The notes under the pieces: model-generated
The model's database searches: none
Seen by the model: the letters and a program-made list of their open reading frames with translations, nothing else
What the model was told of the DNA's origin: nothing
Shown: positions 48,846-61,003 of the stretch, one piece after another
Numbering within the stretch: position 1 is the stretch's first letter
How the letters are laid out: each line of letters starts with the position of its first letter
Made by a program: the position numbers and the translations under genes
Assembly: GCA_026874595.1 (NCBI GenBank)
Contig: CM049322.1
Coordinates: forward strand, 7,799,900-7,863,899
DNA: 64,000 nt
Source of the DNA: Sipunculus nudus
Lineage: Eukaryota; Annelida; Sipuncula; Golfingiida; Sipunculidae
Reading direction: 5' to 3'

Positions 48846-49429
48846 CCTTGTCTCTGCTCTGTGTATATTGCAGGTTAGTTCGATTTTCAAACTTCTAATC
48901 CATTTAAAACACTGAATTGCTGTTAATAAGAAACCCATGATTGGGACTGTGAGTGGTTTTGATCCACAAATGACGCGAACCTCCGACTATAGACATACAG
49001 ACATGTTGTGTCTCGGCCCTCTTACCAGTCTGCCTTATTTTATACGTACGTCTCATGCAGCCTGTGTCATGTGGTTAGGTGTTAATGTGTAGATAATAAG
49101 GTAATGATGTGTTAGTAAGGTGTTTTCATTATATGATTTCAATTCTGAAATATGTTTGTTTCTTATGACTAATGTCAGCACAACTAGATGAACCTGGCTA
49201 ACCCTATGTTTGACCTATTCCGTATGAATTTTAGTCATAGAGATCACAAGTATTCGGCCTTCGTGTTTTGATTGATCAACTAGAATACGGGTAGTCGACA
49301 AGCGACTACGTGTATCCGCCGAAATCAGAGTTGGACGGGTGAAGTGAGGCATTGATTGAGTGGCAAGGGGAAATAGAGTGAGGTGTGTTGCATATATGCA
49401 TGTATTTCGCAGCTGAAATGTGTATGTAG
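48846..49429. other. intergenic DNA, nothing recognised
   Basis: No exon or repeat is recognised before the R7 repeat. Confidence 0.45.
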
Positions 49430-50305
49430 GTTGCGCCACCTACAACAAAATCCAGAAAGCTGTCCAAATTGTATACATATGCAAAATTTTAGGCAGATAA
49501 GTCAAACCACTACTTGTATTTGAGTGATTTTATCCGACAGCAGACAAACAGAAGGGCGCTGTGCAAAAATGGTGGCAGATGGCGCCACCAATCTTGTGTA
49601 TGATTAAGAGCTATGCGAGATCTATACACATGCAAAATTTCAGGGGGATATGTCAAACCAGTCCTGAGATATAAGCCTGAATGTCTGCAGCGCCAACATG
49701 AATGTAGGTGGCGCCACCTGCCACAAAATCGAGAAAGCTATCCGAGATGTATAAACCTGCTAAATTTTAGGCAGATCAATCAAACCACTACTGAGATATG
49801 AGTGATTTAAGCTCACTGCAGACAAACAGACGGACGCTGTGCAAAAATGGTTGCAGGTGGCGCCTCTAGTTTTGTGTATGATAAAGAGCTATGTGAGATC
49901 TATACACATGCCAAATTTTGGCCTAATCGGTCAGACGGTTCCCGAGATATGAGCTTGGATGTCCGGAGCGTGAACGTAGGTTGCGCCACCTGTCATAAAG
50001 TCAAGAAAGCTATCCAGGATGTATACACGTGCAAAATTTCAGGTGGATAAGTCCAACCAATGCAGAGATATGAGTGATTTTATCCCAAGGCAGATGAACA
50101 GATGGATGCAGTTCAAAAATGGTTGCAGGTGGCGCCACCATTTTTAGTGTATGTTATAAAACTATCCAAGGGCTACATTTGTGTAAAATTTTTAGCCCGA
50201 TCGGTCAAACCGAGTCCAGAGATATGGGGGTTTATGTGTGAACACAGACGCACAAATGGACGCAGAGCGCAGAGGAAAGGTAAGAGATCAAAACAAAATC
50301 GGGGC
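49430..50305 (+). repeat. dispersed repeat R7 with about 273-bp internal periodicity
   Basis: A GCGCCACCT block recurs at about 49433, 49709 and 49979, and a second GGCGCCACC block at about 49582, 49857 and 50130. Both series are about 273 bp apart. Each unit also holds AGAAAGCTATCC, ATACACATGCAAAATTT, GAGATATGAG and AGACAAACAGA. A shorter diverged copy lies at 56326-56720. Confidence 0.8.
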
Positions 50306-51350
50306 GCAGCAGTTCACGTGTCCCGATCATAATCCCGGGTTTCGTAAAATTCCGACCAGCGGTTACCCAGGAGTTCTCCGGAAACCTTCGCGGCGGCGGC
50401 GGCGTCCCACTGAAAACATAGTATCCGTAAAACTCTGTTTTGGCGGATACAATTATATTCAGAATGATTTAATCGGATCACACAAGGTTTCGCATGCAAT
50501 CCGACCAGTAGGCGAAAAACCGAAATGTTGATTCTTGAGGGACCATATATAACACGTTTGTAAGTAATTATAGATCAGAGTGTTATTTATTTCTCATTTA
50601 TTTTATATATACTTTATAAAATCATAAGATCATTATATTGAGCAAGAAGGATCATATATTGTTTAAATATGTTTTAAGTTTAAAAAAATATCGTTATTTT
50701 TTCTTTTTTAATAAATTCGTTTACGGTAACATTCCTGCAGAAGCCTCTCATTCTTCTGAGATTATAGTTGACCAGGCCCCCTAATGCTGTCTCACACTTC
50801 CGCTTCGAAAGTTAAGTGTGTTAAATCATGTGTCATTGGGCTATGGCCGACCCAACTGTTAGCTGGTATGAGCCTTTACAGAAAAATATGCCAATTGCCA
50901 AAGTAACATGATTTATGTATAGATATATGCAGATTTATCCCAGTTAACACATTTAAATCATTTATAAATGATAACTGTAATGAACATAGCATATTTCTTT
51001 TCTGTTATTCCGGTTTTATTTCAAAAACAGGCAACGTACAATACATGATTTAGATTTACAAGAGGAAACAATTATGAAGACATTAGCAAAATCATCAATC
51101 TCAGAGTATTTAGAAATAAAGGATATTATATACGTACTTTTAAAATGTAACTTCTTATACATAAATGCTGGTTAGAAAGTTCCAATATATCAAGGGAGAA
51201 AAAAAAAAGAAAAAAAAAATCACCTAATATTTTAATTGACAAAATCATTCCCAACCTCACTCATTACATTATATAATACTAATCATTCACAAGTTTTAAA
51301 TTAAAACAAAAATAAAACTGGAAGCAAAACCACTGTTATTCGATGTTCTT
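50306..51350. other. intergenic DNA, nothing recognised
   Basis: It has a GCGGCGGCGGCGTCC tract near 50392 and is otherwise AT-rich. No cloverleaf or exon is visible. Confidence 0.45.
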
Positions 51351-51538
51351 TATAGCTCAGCTGACTGAAAGTCATCTGAGCTATAGCGATGGGTCTTTGT
51401 CAGTCCGTCGTGCAATCCCCGTGTCCGGGCGTCCGTCCGTTAGCAGGTCACATATCGTGACCGTTAGACATAGAAACTTCTAACTGTACACCCAGGGAGA
51501 TCCTAGGCCAATCTCTTTGGAAACCAGACATTAGGTCA

Positions 51539-53135
51539 AGTTACTTCCCTTGTTCAGTTGGAACAAGACAGGGTTGTATGGTAAGTCCTCTACTTTTTTC
51601 TATATTTATTGATGAATACTGTAATACTTTGTGCAACCCTGATTGTAAAGGAATTTTCATAAATGAAGAGCTACCTAATATTATGACCTTGATGTATGCT
51701 GATGATATAGTTAATTTTGGAGATTCAGTTGGGAGACTACAACAACAAATTAATCATCTGCAGGAATTTTGTATAAGATATGGATTAAATATAAACATGG
51801 ACAAAACAAAAATAATAGTGTTTAGAGGAGGTGGTATATTAAGGAATAATGAAAAATGGTATTTGTTCAACCGTAAATTGGATGTAGTGTCCCACTATAA
51901 ATATCTGGGGATCACTTTTACTTCAAAATTATCATGGGCTAGGACCCACCAACAGCAAGCAATGCAGACAAATAAAGCTGTAAGTATTATCAGGGATTTT
52001 AATATAAGGTATAAGACAGTATCTGTGAAACATCTTTTTAATTTGTTTGATAGTATGGTAGCACCAATTTTAATGTATGGAAGTGAGATCTGGGCTCATT
52101 CTAAAATTGAAATACTAGAGAGAGTACAGTATAAGTTTTGTAAGTATGTTCTCGGTGTAGGTGATAACACTCCAAATTCAGCAGCTTTAGGTGATTGTGG
52201 CAGATTTCCACTTTTTGTTACATATGTGGTTCGTTGTATAAAATACTGGTTTAAAATTATTCACATGGAAGACAATAGATATCCAAAGCAGTTTTATATG
52301 TATTTAAGGAAGATGGACAACAATGGAAAAAGTAATTGGGCCACTTATATTAGAACATAACTATTTCAGGCAGGATTTGGTTATGTGTGGATGATAGAAT
52401 ATGAGGGAGATATAAATATTTTTATTGAACAGTTTAAGCAACGAGTAAAAGACATGGCAGTACAAGATTGGCATAATGATATTAACTCCAGTAATAAATT
52501 GTATTTCTATGGAATTTTCAAATCATTGTTAACAGTAGAAAAGTATTTATTATGTGTACCTTATAAAAAATATTACAAGGCACTCGCCAAATTGAGATGT
52601 AGCAACCATAAATTAGCATTAGAATACGGTCGACATAAATGAATTGATAGAGAAGAAAGAATATGCAAATACTGTTACAATCTTGGTTATAATATCATAG
52701 AAGATGAATGTCATTTTATGTTAGAATGCCCTTTGTATAATGATCTACGTGTGAAATATTTAAGAAATGATATGCTACAGCCTGATGAATATAATTTTAA
52801 AAGAATTTCCAATTTGGAAAATCTGTTAGAAATTTCAAATTTAGCAGCCTTTGTTCACTATGGTTTTATAAAAAGACAAAAAATATTAGATAATTGATAT
52901 TTATAGTACCACTTTGTAATACATGGGAGAATTTTTAATAATTTTTTTTTATTCTCTCTTAGGAATGTTCTTTTCTATCTTACAGAATCATAAGTATTTA
53001 TTTATATTTGATATAACTTAGAATGCACATGTTTGTTAGTATTTTTTTGTTAATGTTATGGCAAAATGAATGTTTACAGTTGGAACTTTGGGCCTGAGGC
53101 CTCTATTCCTGAATAAACTCTTACTTACTTACTTT
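51539..53135 (+). mobile_element. 5'-truncated LINE insertion with 10-bp target duplication
   Basis: CATTAGGTCA is perfectly repeated at 51529-51538 and 53136-53145. Between them lies the 3' part of a non-LTR retrotransposon: reverse transcriptase remnant, a cysteine-rich tail, a short 3' UTR and a (TTAC)n terminus. It starts in mid-reverse-transcriptase, as expected from incomplete target-primed reverse transcription. Confidence 0.93.
51542..52892 (+). pseudogene. LINE reverse transcriptase fragment with two in-frame stops
   Basis: The frame reads FPCSVGTRQGCMVSPLLFSI, then the catalytic motif LMYADDIVNFGDS, then the thumb-like YKYLGITFTS and LFDSMVAPILMYGSEIWA. TAA at 52358-52360 interrupts the frame after NWATYIRT, and the same frame resumes with LFQAGFGYVW. 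TGA at about 52640-52642 interrupts it again, after which CKYCYNLG...DECHFMLECPLY gives a terminal Cys/His motif, ending at TAA near 52892. Endonuclease and the first reverse transcriptase motifs are absent. It is a dead copy. YADD and the LGI.FTS region fit Jockey/CR1-like LINEs; the clade is not certain. Confidence 0.9.
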
Positions 53136-53767
53136 CATTAGGTCATGGTGATCTATATTTTACATACTACAGGCTGAAAACATGATTTTGAGCTATCAGT
53201 CAGACGGGGCACAAATTGTATCCGCTAGGCCTAGAATCTTCAATCGTTAAACCCGTGGAGGTTTATAATAATCTCATTAGAAATCTGAAATTAGGTCACT
53301 GTGGCCTATATCCTCCTAGTTCTTCAAATGAAACGGTCATCTGTTAACAGGGCACAAAATGTTGCCTCTGGACCCAGAAACTTCTAACTGAAGATCTAGG
53401 AAGGTCTATAAAATATCGCCTTTGAAAACTGAATATCCAAGGGAGGTCAATAATAAAATCTCTCTGGAGTTAGGTCTCTGTTACCTATATCCTCTAAGCT
53501 GTGGTTCTCGTAAGGACCCACCAGAATTATTGAACATTTTATACAAAAGTCCCGATATCTGAATAACTAATGCATTGATCGCCATGATTCTATGCATGAC
53601 CTCATTTGGATAAATTGCAGGCTTCTCTATAGTGCCCTCCGGACAACCAGTACCAAACACATAAATTCATCTAGTATCACACTATAGCAAATACAATCTT
53701 GTCAGTTAGCTGAGCGTCATGACCCTTGGGTCACTTGTTAGATAATTATTTAACTGTGCAGTACATT

Positions 53768-54350
53768 TTTAGCTCAGCTGACTGAAAGTCATCTGAGCTA
53801 TAACGATCACCCTTTGTCCGGCGGCTGCCGTCTGTCCGTCTGTCCGTCCGTTAACCAGGCACAAATCGTAACCGCTGGACGTGGAACCTTCTAACTTGAC
53901 ATCCAGGGAGGTCCATTAAATATCTTCTCGGAAACATGAACTTAGGTCTCTGTTGCTCATATCCTCTGAGCTATTGGGCTCAGAATTACCCCCAAGAATA
54001 ATTAAAAATCTGATACAAAAGCTCCAGTATCTGACCAATTAATGCATCGATTACCATGATTCTTTGCATGCATATTCATCATGGGATCTTTCATCAGTTG
54101 CTGCAGACTGGTGGCGCCACCTGGATTTTTTTTTATTTTTACGCATTTTTTCTCTATTTTTGAGACCTTCAAAGATGCGCTCGTCCGTTAACAGGGAAAA
54201 ATCGTTACCATTGCACCTGGAATCTTCTAACTTGACATATGCTTCAGTTGAATTGGGATACCACTTACAAAATTTGGCATTCAGATGATAAAATTCTTTG
54301 GTCAATGTCTTCCTACTTAGCTGAGTGTCATGACCCCTGGGTTACTTGTT
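53768..54350 (+). repeat. R1 copy, near complete
   Basis: It begins TTTAGCTCAGCTGACTG only 27 bp after the end of the previous R1 copy and ends AGCTGAGTGTCATGACCC...GGTTACTTGTT. It contains the perfect palindrome GGTGGCGCCACC at 54110-54121. Confidence 0.85.
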
Positions 54351-55000
54351 CCAAGATGTATATCCTGTCTATTTGTCGAGTAAGACACAAAGATATGCAC
54401 CGTAAAATGACGCTTAGCTTTCAAACACAAAGCTAAGCACATTTCTTGTCCTCGCATTTTCCACGCTTTTATTACCTACGCACTTCAAATTCGTGTTTAG
54501 CCTTAGATTTTCTAGCTTATCATGTTGAGCGTGTTTAGCATTTTTATATGTTAAGTCTTGAAATGTATTTTGATCCCCTGCGATGTAAAATTTTGCTAAG
54601 TTACATTCGATGCTTACTTCTTTCGCTTTTGGATCTGATTGTATCCGATTTCGGGTGTGGGATAAAACTCTTGTACACACACGCACAGGATGATTTACAA
54701 CTCCCCGACAAAAAAAAAGATAAAAGCTATTTTCTAAATTCATTTTTTTTTTTTTTTTAAATCTTGATAATGTTTAATATATACATCACAGATACAAGTA
54801 TTAAGATGATCACAAGGTAAAAACATGAAATTCTGAAAGTATGTTTAGCCTCACTTGAATAGAAGGAACGCTTTGCTTTAATTAACTAAACTGTAGCTCC
54901 TTTCACGTTATACAAAGACACATGAGGAAATAAATTCTCAAAACACAAGCCATATACAAACTACAACGGCAGATAGTTAATTTTGTTGTGTTAAGTACAA
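54351..55000. other. intergenic DNA, nothing recognised
   Basis: No feature recognised apart from A- and T-runs near 54710-54760. Confidence 0.5.
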
Positions 55001-55663
55001 TTTTATACGCCCCTCTTATGACGGAAGAATTATGGTACATGCACCATCCGTCCGTTAACTTTTAGTGTCGCCGCGATAACTCACCAGGGCTTTGATGGAT
55101 TTTTGCGAAACTCACCTACCAAAAGATTATCTCGCCCAAGTTCGATTATGGGCAACGTCCACGTATATTTTAAATGGGGTCACGGGTCACTCGGCTACTT
55201 TGTGGTATTGCCTCGATAACTTAGGAAGAATATGATAGATTTTGATAAAACTCATCAGAAATGTAAATCAATAAAATATCTCGCCTAAGTTCGAATTCCA
55301 GCAAAATCCATGTATATTTAATGAGGTCAAAGGTCACCGCACTTTTGGGCATCTTGGTGACTTACCAAAAATTCTATGGATTTTAATGAAACTCATTATA
55401 TATATTTAGCAATAGATTTTCTTACATGATGTACATTTTCATCAAAATTCACGCATATTTAATTAGGTCAGAGGTCACCGCACTTTGTAGGTACCTTGGT
55501 GACTTACAAAAATCCTATGGATTCACATGAAACTCATTATACATATTGACAATAGATCCTCACCTGAATTACATTCCCATCACAATTCACGCATATTTAA
55601 TGAGGTTAGAGGTAATAAGATGCACAACGGGCGTATTATGTACGTTTGCGGTGCTCTTGTTTC
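55001..55663 (+). repeat. dispersed repeat R5, copy 2
   Basis: The left end TTTTATACGCCC and right end GGGCGTATTATG are inverted (ATACGCCC/GGGCGTAT). Inside, the AAACTCAT...AATAGAT...TTTAAT.AGGTCA.AGGTCAC block occurs three to four times about 120-130 bp apart. It matches 32817-33338. Confidence 0.7.
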
Positions 55664-56325
55664 ATATTTTAATCAGAGCTTTTAATGAATGGATTTTGCT
55701 TTTTATATTCCATAGTACGTCAAACTGAGGGAAGGCCTGTTTATTTAAACTGGCATACTGTCTCGGGAAACTAAGGATTTTTTTATGCCAAAAACGTCAC
55801 TTATGAGTTGACTAAAATTCCTGTCGTTTGTAGGTGGAGCCTTTTCATAAATGATTCCCTCAGTCTACACTCTCCTGACGAGGACCAGCCTTTGGGAGAT
55901 GTAGCTGGCGAGTAGGAGCCCATATATCTCACTTGTGTCAAAGTATATAATCATAAACATTTTGAGTATTTTTGTCTGCATGATTAACAGATCAATCCTT
56001 TTCAGTAAAATATTTTGCTCTTATTATCTGGTAGCACTGAATGATCTACTTAAGTGCAGAGTTATACAAATATTTTACATCTTTTTTGTTATATATTGAA
56101 AAAAAAACAGGCCCACAGACCGAAAGCAACCCTATGCAATTGGTTTCACATCAGGTGTAATGCTTTCATGATGACATGCTTGACCATTGTTTGATAAGTA
56201 CTTGATTACAGAACAGGTAAATGTGTGACATGTTTTACACGAAGCAAGTATCAAACATTTTGAATACGAGTATTAGTACTAATTACGCAAACGTAAGTCC
56301 TGCTATACTGGCATGTATACAACAC
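55664..56325. other. intergenic DNA, nothing recognised
   Basis: No exon or repeat recognised. Confidence 0.5.
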
Positions 56326-56720
56326 AAAATGATTGTAGTGGCACCACCAGTCTTGTGAAAAAGCCATCAAAGGACATGCAACACAGATGTGTACAGATGC
56401 ATGAAACCCAAAAACAATTGTTGGTGGCGCCACAAGTCTCGTATACAACAAAACTGTCAGAGATATATACACATGCATATTTTCAGGCGGACGTATCAAA
56501 GAAATAAGCAGGGACATACTATGTGCAAAATTTATTGTAGGTGGTACCAGGAGTCTTGTAAATGACAAGATATCAGATATGCTCAATTTCAGGCATATAT
56601 ATGAAATTCCTCCTAATAATAAGCAGAGACTAACACTGTGCATATTTTTGGTAACGGGCAGCATCAGTCTTGTGTATGAGAAAGAATAAAAGATGAATAG
56701 ACATGCCAAACGTTCAGGCA
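56326..56720 (+). repeat. dispersed repeat R7, diverged copy
   Basis: TGGCACCACCAGTCTTGTG, GGTGGCGCCACAAGTC, ATACACATGCATATTTTCAGG and related blocks follow the order of the copy at 49430. A 159-codon minus-strand open frame over it is a shadow with no family resemblance. Confidence 0.6.
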
Positions 56721-57570
56721 GATACATCATATCGCGTCAGGTGCACTGGGTTTATTAAATTCGGTTGAACAAGGCAGTTGCCCCTCAAGTAAAGCGAAGC
56801 AAATAGCCAGCTGCAGCTTCTGCACTGCACGGATTGAAATCTTGACCTGTTGCCTAATCAGATACAGTTGGCAGCCTGCCAAAACTATAAATTGATATAG
56901 ACTTAAACTTGGCCTGTTACCAAAAAAATGTCTCTCAAGCTATTTACAGAGATTATCTTGGCATGTGGTTAAATCTATTTATACATACTGATTTATTTGG
57001 CTATAATGCATTGTCAGGTTGACATATATATAGCATGCTTTTATCAAAATGTTGGGAATAATAACAGATGCTTATGAAATGGAAGATCAGATTACAGAGT
57101 TATTTTATCATGGATTAATCTTACACGAAAGTTGCATATGGACATTAATTATGCATGTCCCCTGTACAACTAAGTATGTTAATACAATGAATCTTCCGGC
57201 TTTGTTTACCAAAGTACCTCAAATACCTTTAATTGTTTAAGGTCCAATAGTGCAGCCATAATTATTTAAGTCCACTTGAATAAGGCCACCTAATATCAAT
57301 TTTGTGCAGTGTTACAGAATTTGAAACAATGTTTTGCAGAAGAGATTATTGTAACCCTCAGTTTGAAAAAAAAAGCTTACTTGGCCACAAAACCAACTTT
57401 AGCATTCTATGACTATTCCACAATTCAATGAACCTGATCTGTTCTTATACAGGAATGAGAGAACCCTACCCTAAGTTTTTTAGTTTTTTCCCTGTAACAT
57501 CTAAGTCAGTACTTGTAGCCAACAAATAAGTTGAATCCGAGGGTTTTCTTTTGGTTAGAGGACTGATTTT
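56721..57570. other. intergenic DNA, nothing recognised
   Basis: A 63-codon frame at 57049 has no recognisable domain or splice support. Confidence 0.45.
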
Positions 57571-59034
57571 TTAGCTCATTGACTGTAAGTCATCTGAGTT
57601 ATAGCGATCACCCTTTGTCCGTCGTCCCTCTTGCGGTCGGCCGCGGCCGTCTGTCCGTTAACAGGGCACAAGTCGTAACCGCTGGACCTGGAATCTTCTA
57701 ACCTTTCATCCAGGGAGGTCCATGAAAAATCTCCTTGAAAACCTGGAATTAGGTCTCTGTTACCCATATTCTTCGAGTTATGGCGCTCCGAAGTACCCCC
57801 CCCCCCCCCCCCAGAATAATGAAAAATTTGATACAAAAGCTCAAGTATCTGAACAACTTATCCAATCTAGACCTAGAATCTTCTCTCTTGATATGCAGGG
57901 AGGTCCATGAAAAGTCTCCTTGGAAACCTAATATTCGCTCTCTGTTACCCATATTCTTCGAGCTATTCTGCTCTGAAGTACCCCCAGAATAATTGATAAT
58001 TTTATACAAAAGCTCCAGTAGCTGAACAAATAATGCATTGATAACCATGATTCTTTGCATGGATATTGGTCATGGAATGTTTCATCAGTTTCTGCAGACT
58101 GGTGCCGCCACCTGTATTTTTTTTATTTTTACGATTTTTTTTCTCTATTTTTGAGACCTTGAGAGGCGGTCATCTGTTAACAGGGCACAAATCGTAACAA
58201 CTGGACCTAGAATCTTCTCTCTTGACATGCAGGAAGGTCCATGAAAAGTATCCATGGAAACCTTAAATTAGGTCTCTGTTACCTATAACCTCTTGAGCTT
58301 TGGGGCTCCGAAGTACCCCCCAGAATAATGTAAAATTTGATACTAAACTCAAGTATCTGAGCAACTATTGCATTGATCACCATGATTCTTTGCATAGATA
58401 TTGATCATGGAATGTTTCATCAGTTTTTGCAGTCTTGTGGTGCCACCTGCATTTTTTCAATTTTTACTGATTTTTTCTCTATTTTTGAGACGTCATAAGA
58501 TGCGTTCATCTGTTAACAGGACAGAAATTGTAACCATTGGTCCTAGAATCTTCTAACTTGACCTCCAGGGAGGTCTGTGAAAAATATCCTTGGAAACTTG
58601 AAATTAGGTCTCTGTTACCCATATTTTCTGAGCAATGGGGCTTATAAGCACCCCTCAGAATTACTGAAAATTTAATAAACCAAAGTAGGACACAAATCAT
58701 AACCATTGGGCCCAGAATCTTATAACTTGATATCCTGAGAGTTCCTCTAAAGTACTCCTCAGAAACCTGAAATTCGGTCATTGCGACCTATATTCTCAGG
58801 GTTTAGGGTATGTTTGAGCACCCCAGAAATAATGCAAAGTACACACGAATTGCCAGATTCCTCAGGAAAGGCTGGTTGGATTGTCATCAAATTTGTTGTG
58901 CTTATGGGTCTTGATGAACTTAAGCTAATATACATGAACAATGATGCCACCTACATTATCGTAATTAGTTTCCTATGCAAGGACATATTGTCACATGTCA
59001 GTCTGCTGAGCGTCATGACCCATGGGTCACTTGT
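57571..59034 (+). repeat. long R1 copy with internal module duplications
   Basis: It starts TTAGCTCATTGACTGTAAGTC and ends CTGAGCGTCATGACCC.TGGGTCACTTG. Between, the module CAGGGCACAA.TCGTAAC...CTAGAATCTTCT...GGAGGTC...GAAATTAGGTC...AGAATAAT occurs about five times (near 57660, 57870, 58190, 58510 and 58690). This makes it about 1.46 kb against about 560 bp for the copy at 7544. A poly-C run sits at 57797-57812. Confidence 0.8.
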
Positions 59035-59261
59035 TTATATATTTCAAAGGTGCTAGACGCCATTCCATAGTATAAGCACAAGGATAAAAATAAATTGAAT
59101 AAATTTGTCGAAATTGATAATAATTTCTAGATGTGTTATTGATTATAAAAAATGCGAAAATGTAATAGGCCCTTTGACATGGACAGTTTGTGTTTATATC
59201 ACATCTCTTTCAGTTCCAGGTCAGGCATCGGCATCGCCTTGGCCATTGTTTCAGTCCGTTT

Positions 59262-60384
59262 CTAAATTTCAGTCCCATCTAGGGTCTGGAAACCTCAGGT
59301 GTATATTGATTATGACTGGTTTCTTCAGTTTCTGAAGCCTGGTGGTGCCACCTGTATTTTTTCTATTTTTTACGATTTTTTTCATTTATTTTGATAATGC
59401 CAAATTATTTTGAAACTATCAAATTTGCAACTGTGTCGTGTCCTGAAACCTTGTATGTTATTAGGGGCCCTATTGTAATCACCCTGTCTGTGTGTCTGTC
59501 TGTTCGTCTCTCTGTACGTTTGTCATTTGTTTCCTGGTGATAATCCAGTTTGAATTGAAATACGGAATTCAGACTTGACCTATAAATGACCCACCTCTAT
59601 CACAATAACTCTATAGATTTTGAGGTCAGGAGGTCAAAGTTCAAGGTCACCCAACCGACTTAGTTAAAAACATTGTGGATGTGTTTTAAGCCAAACTTTT
59701 CATCCCAAACCTTGCACATATAGCTGACCTGCCAATAGGGGAAGATTTTGATTGATATTAGAGTAACAAGGTAAAAGGTCAAAGTCACAGGGCCATCTGA
59801 CTGCATATTTGTTTCCGCATGATAAATCCAGTTTGGAATGACATTTTAGGTTCAAACTTGACTTAAATATAACCCATCAACAATGTAAGACCCTAATTGC
59901 TTTTCGGGTCAAAGGTCAAGGTCATCTAACCCTCTTACTTATAAAGATTGTGGATGCATTTTAAGCCTTTTCATCCTAAACCTTCCATCTAACACATATA
60001 GCTGACCTGCAATTAGGAAATGAACATGGTTAATTTGGGGGGTCACTAGGTCAAAGGTCAAGGTCACAGTGGCCATCTGTCCATATATTTGTTTTCGAGT
60101 GATAACTCCATTCTTTGGATGAACATGTTGTTTATAAACTTGATTTATTTATAGCCCACCAATAAAGTAAGAACCCTTTTTATTTTGGAGTTCAAGGTCC
60201 CAGGGCAGAAGGCATTATTCAGTATTACGCCAAATTACAGTCTGAATCGGGTTTTTTTGGCTGGACCACCTCGTGATCAGGGTTTGGGCTGGTCAGATTC
60301 CTGACTGGGATTTGGTCTTGACGCTATAAAAATATTCTCATTATCAATTTCAGCCGAGCGCCGTAACCCACAGGTCCCTTGCTT
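59262..60384 (+). repeat. dispersed repeat R6, copy 2
   Basis: It matches 45306-46510 block for block. At 60048-60066 it has AGGTCAAAGGTCAAGGTCA, identical to 45818-45836. It ends with AGCCGAGCGCCGTAACCC...GGTCCCTTG, which resembles the R1 3' end, so R1 and R6 may share a terminal module. Confidence 0.8.
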
Positions 60385-60922
60385 ATATATGCTTCTATTG
60401 TTTCTGTGTTTTAACGACTAGATCAACAGTTGCTATATGCACAGATGCTCTTATCGATGATTATATATATATATATATATATCAATGAGTATTTGATATA
60501 TAAATTATATATTGAATATGTATTTTATATAATATTGAAATTATATCTTACCTATATATCAGTGTGTATATGCCACATATATGCGTGCGTATTTGAACAA
60601 ATTTGAATAAGCAATTAAACAATAATTATAAACATGTTTAGTGCATTTTAAAAATATGTAGCTAAATATGTTAAGCACGTCCATTTTTAACAATGTGTCA
60701 ACAACAATGCATTTCGCTAAAGATATTTACATTTCAGCTAAACTTTTTTATATTTTAAACGTGTAAATATTTTTGGAAACTTATGGATAAAAATCTAAAC
60801 ATGTCCAGCCCAACTTGGTACATGTTTAGCTGCAAAGCGGGGTATTTTTTATCGTTAAATGATAATCGCGGTTTTTACATCGGGTGTATTGATCGTTATA
60901 GCCAATCGAATATATCTTGCAG
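60385..60922 (+). other. upstream region of NLR-B
   Basis: AT-rich, with a short TA run at 60459-60482. ATATCTTGCAG ends at 60922 and looks like a splice acceptor. The bases after it contain TGA in frame with the NLR-B ATG, so they would be 5' untranslated, and at least one untranslated exon probably lies further upstream. No promoter motif could be assigned. Confidence 0.4.
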
Positions 60923-60945
60923 GATGAGCTTATAGCTTGGGCAAT

Positions 60946-61003
60946 ATGGAACGAAAGCGATCAGCTGGGGACGAAAAAGCCCCACCGGAAAAGAAACACA
61001 AAG
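60946..61003 (+). CDS. NLR-B coding exon 1
   Basis: Nineteen codons plus one base before GTAGTT. The ATG at 60946 is chosen because an in-frame TGA lies about 21 bp upstream and the phase-1 end matches exon 2. ERKRS and KKHK give two basic clusters. Confidence 0.75.

Larger units (their letters stand above)
51351..53740 (+). repeat. R1 copy split by a LINE insertion
   Basis: The left part, 51351-51538, runs from TATAGCTCAGCTGACTG to GGAAACCAGACATTAGGTCA. The right part, 53146-53740, resumes with TGGTGATCTATATTTTAC and ends GAGCGTCATGACCC...GGGTCACTTG. Joined, it is about 780 bp, with the R1 order found at 53768 and 57571. Confidence 0.85.

Noticed and set aside
56251-56730. 159-codon minus-strand open frame
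   Set aside because: It lies across a diverged copy of repeat R7. Composition and lack of splice sites or domain signatures argue against a gene.
57576-58781. Minus-strand frames sharing CPVNGQT and SQDSW/FSWTS-like words with a frame at 7868
   Set aside because: The similarity follows from DNA homology among R1 copies. Frames break at different places in each copy, and no copy encodes a full protein.
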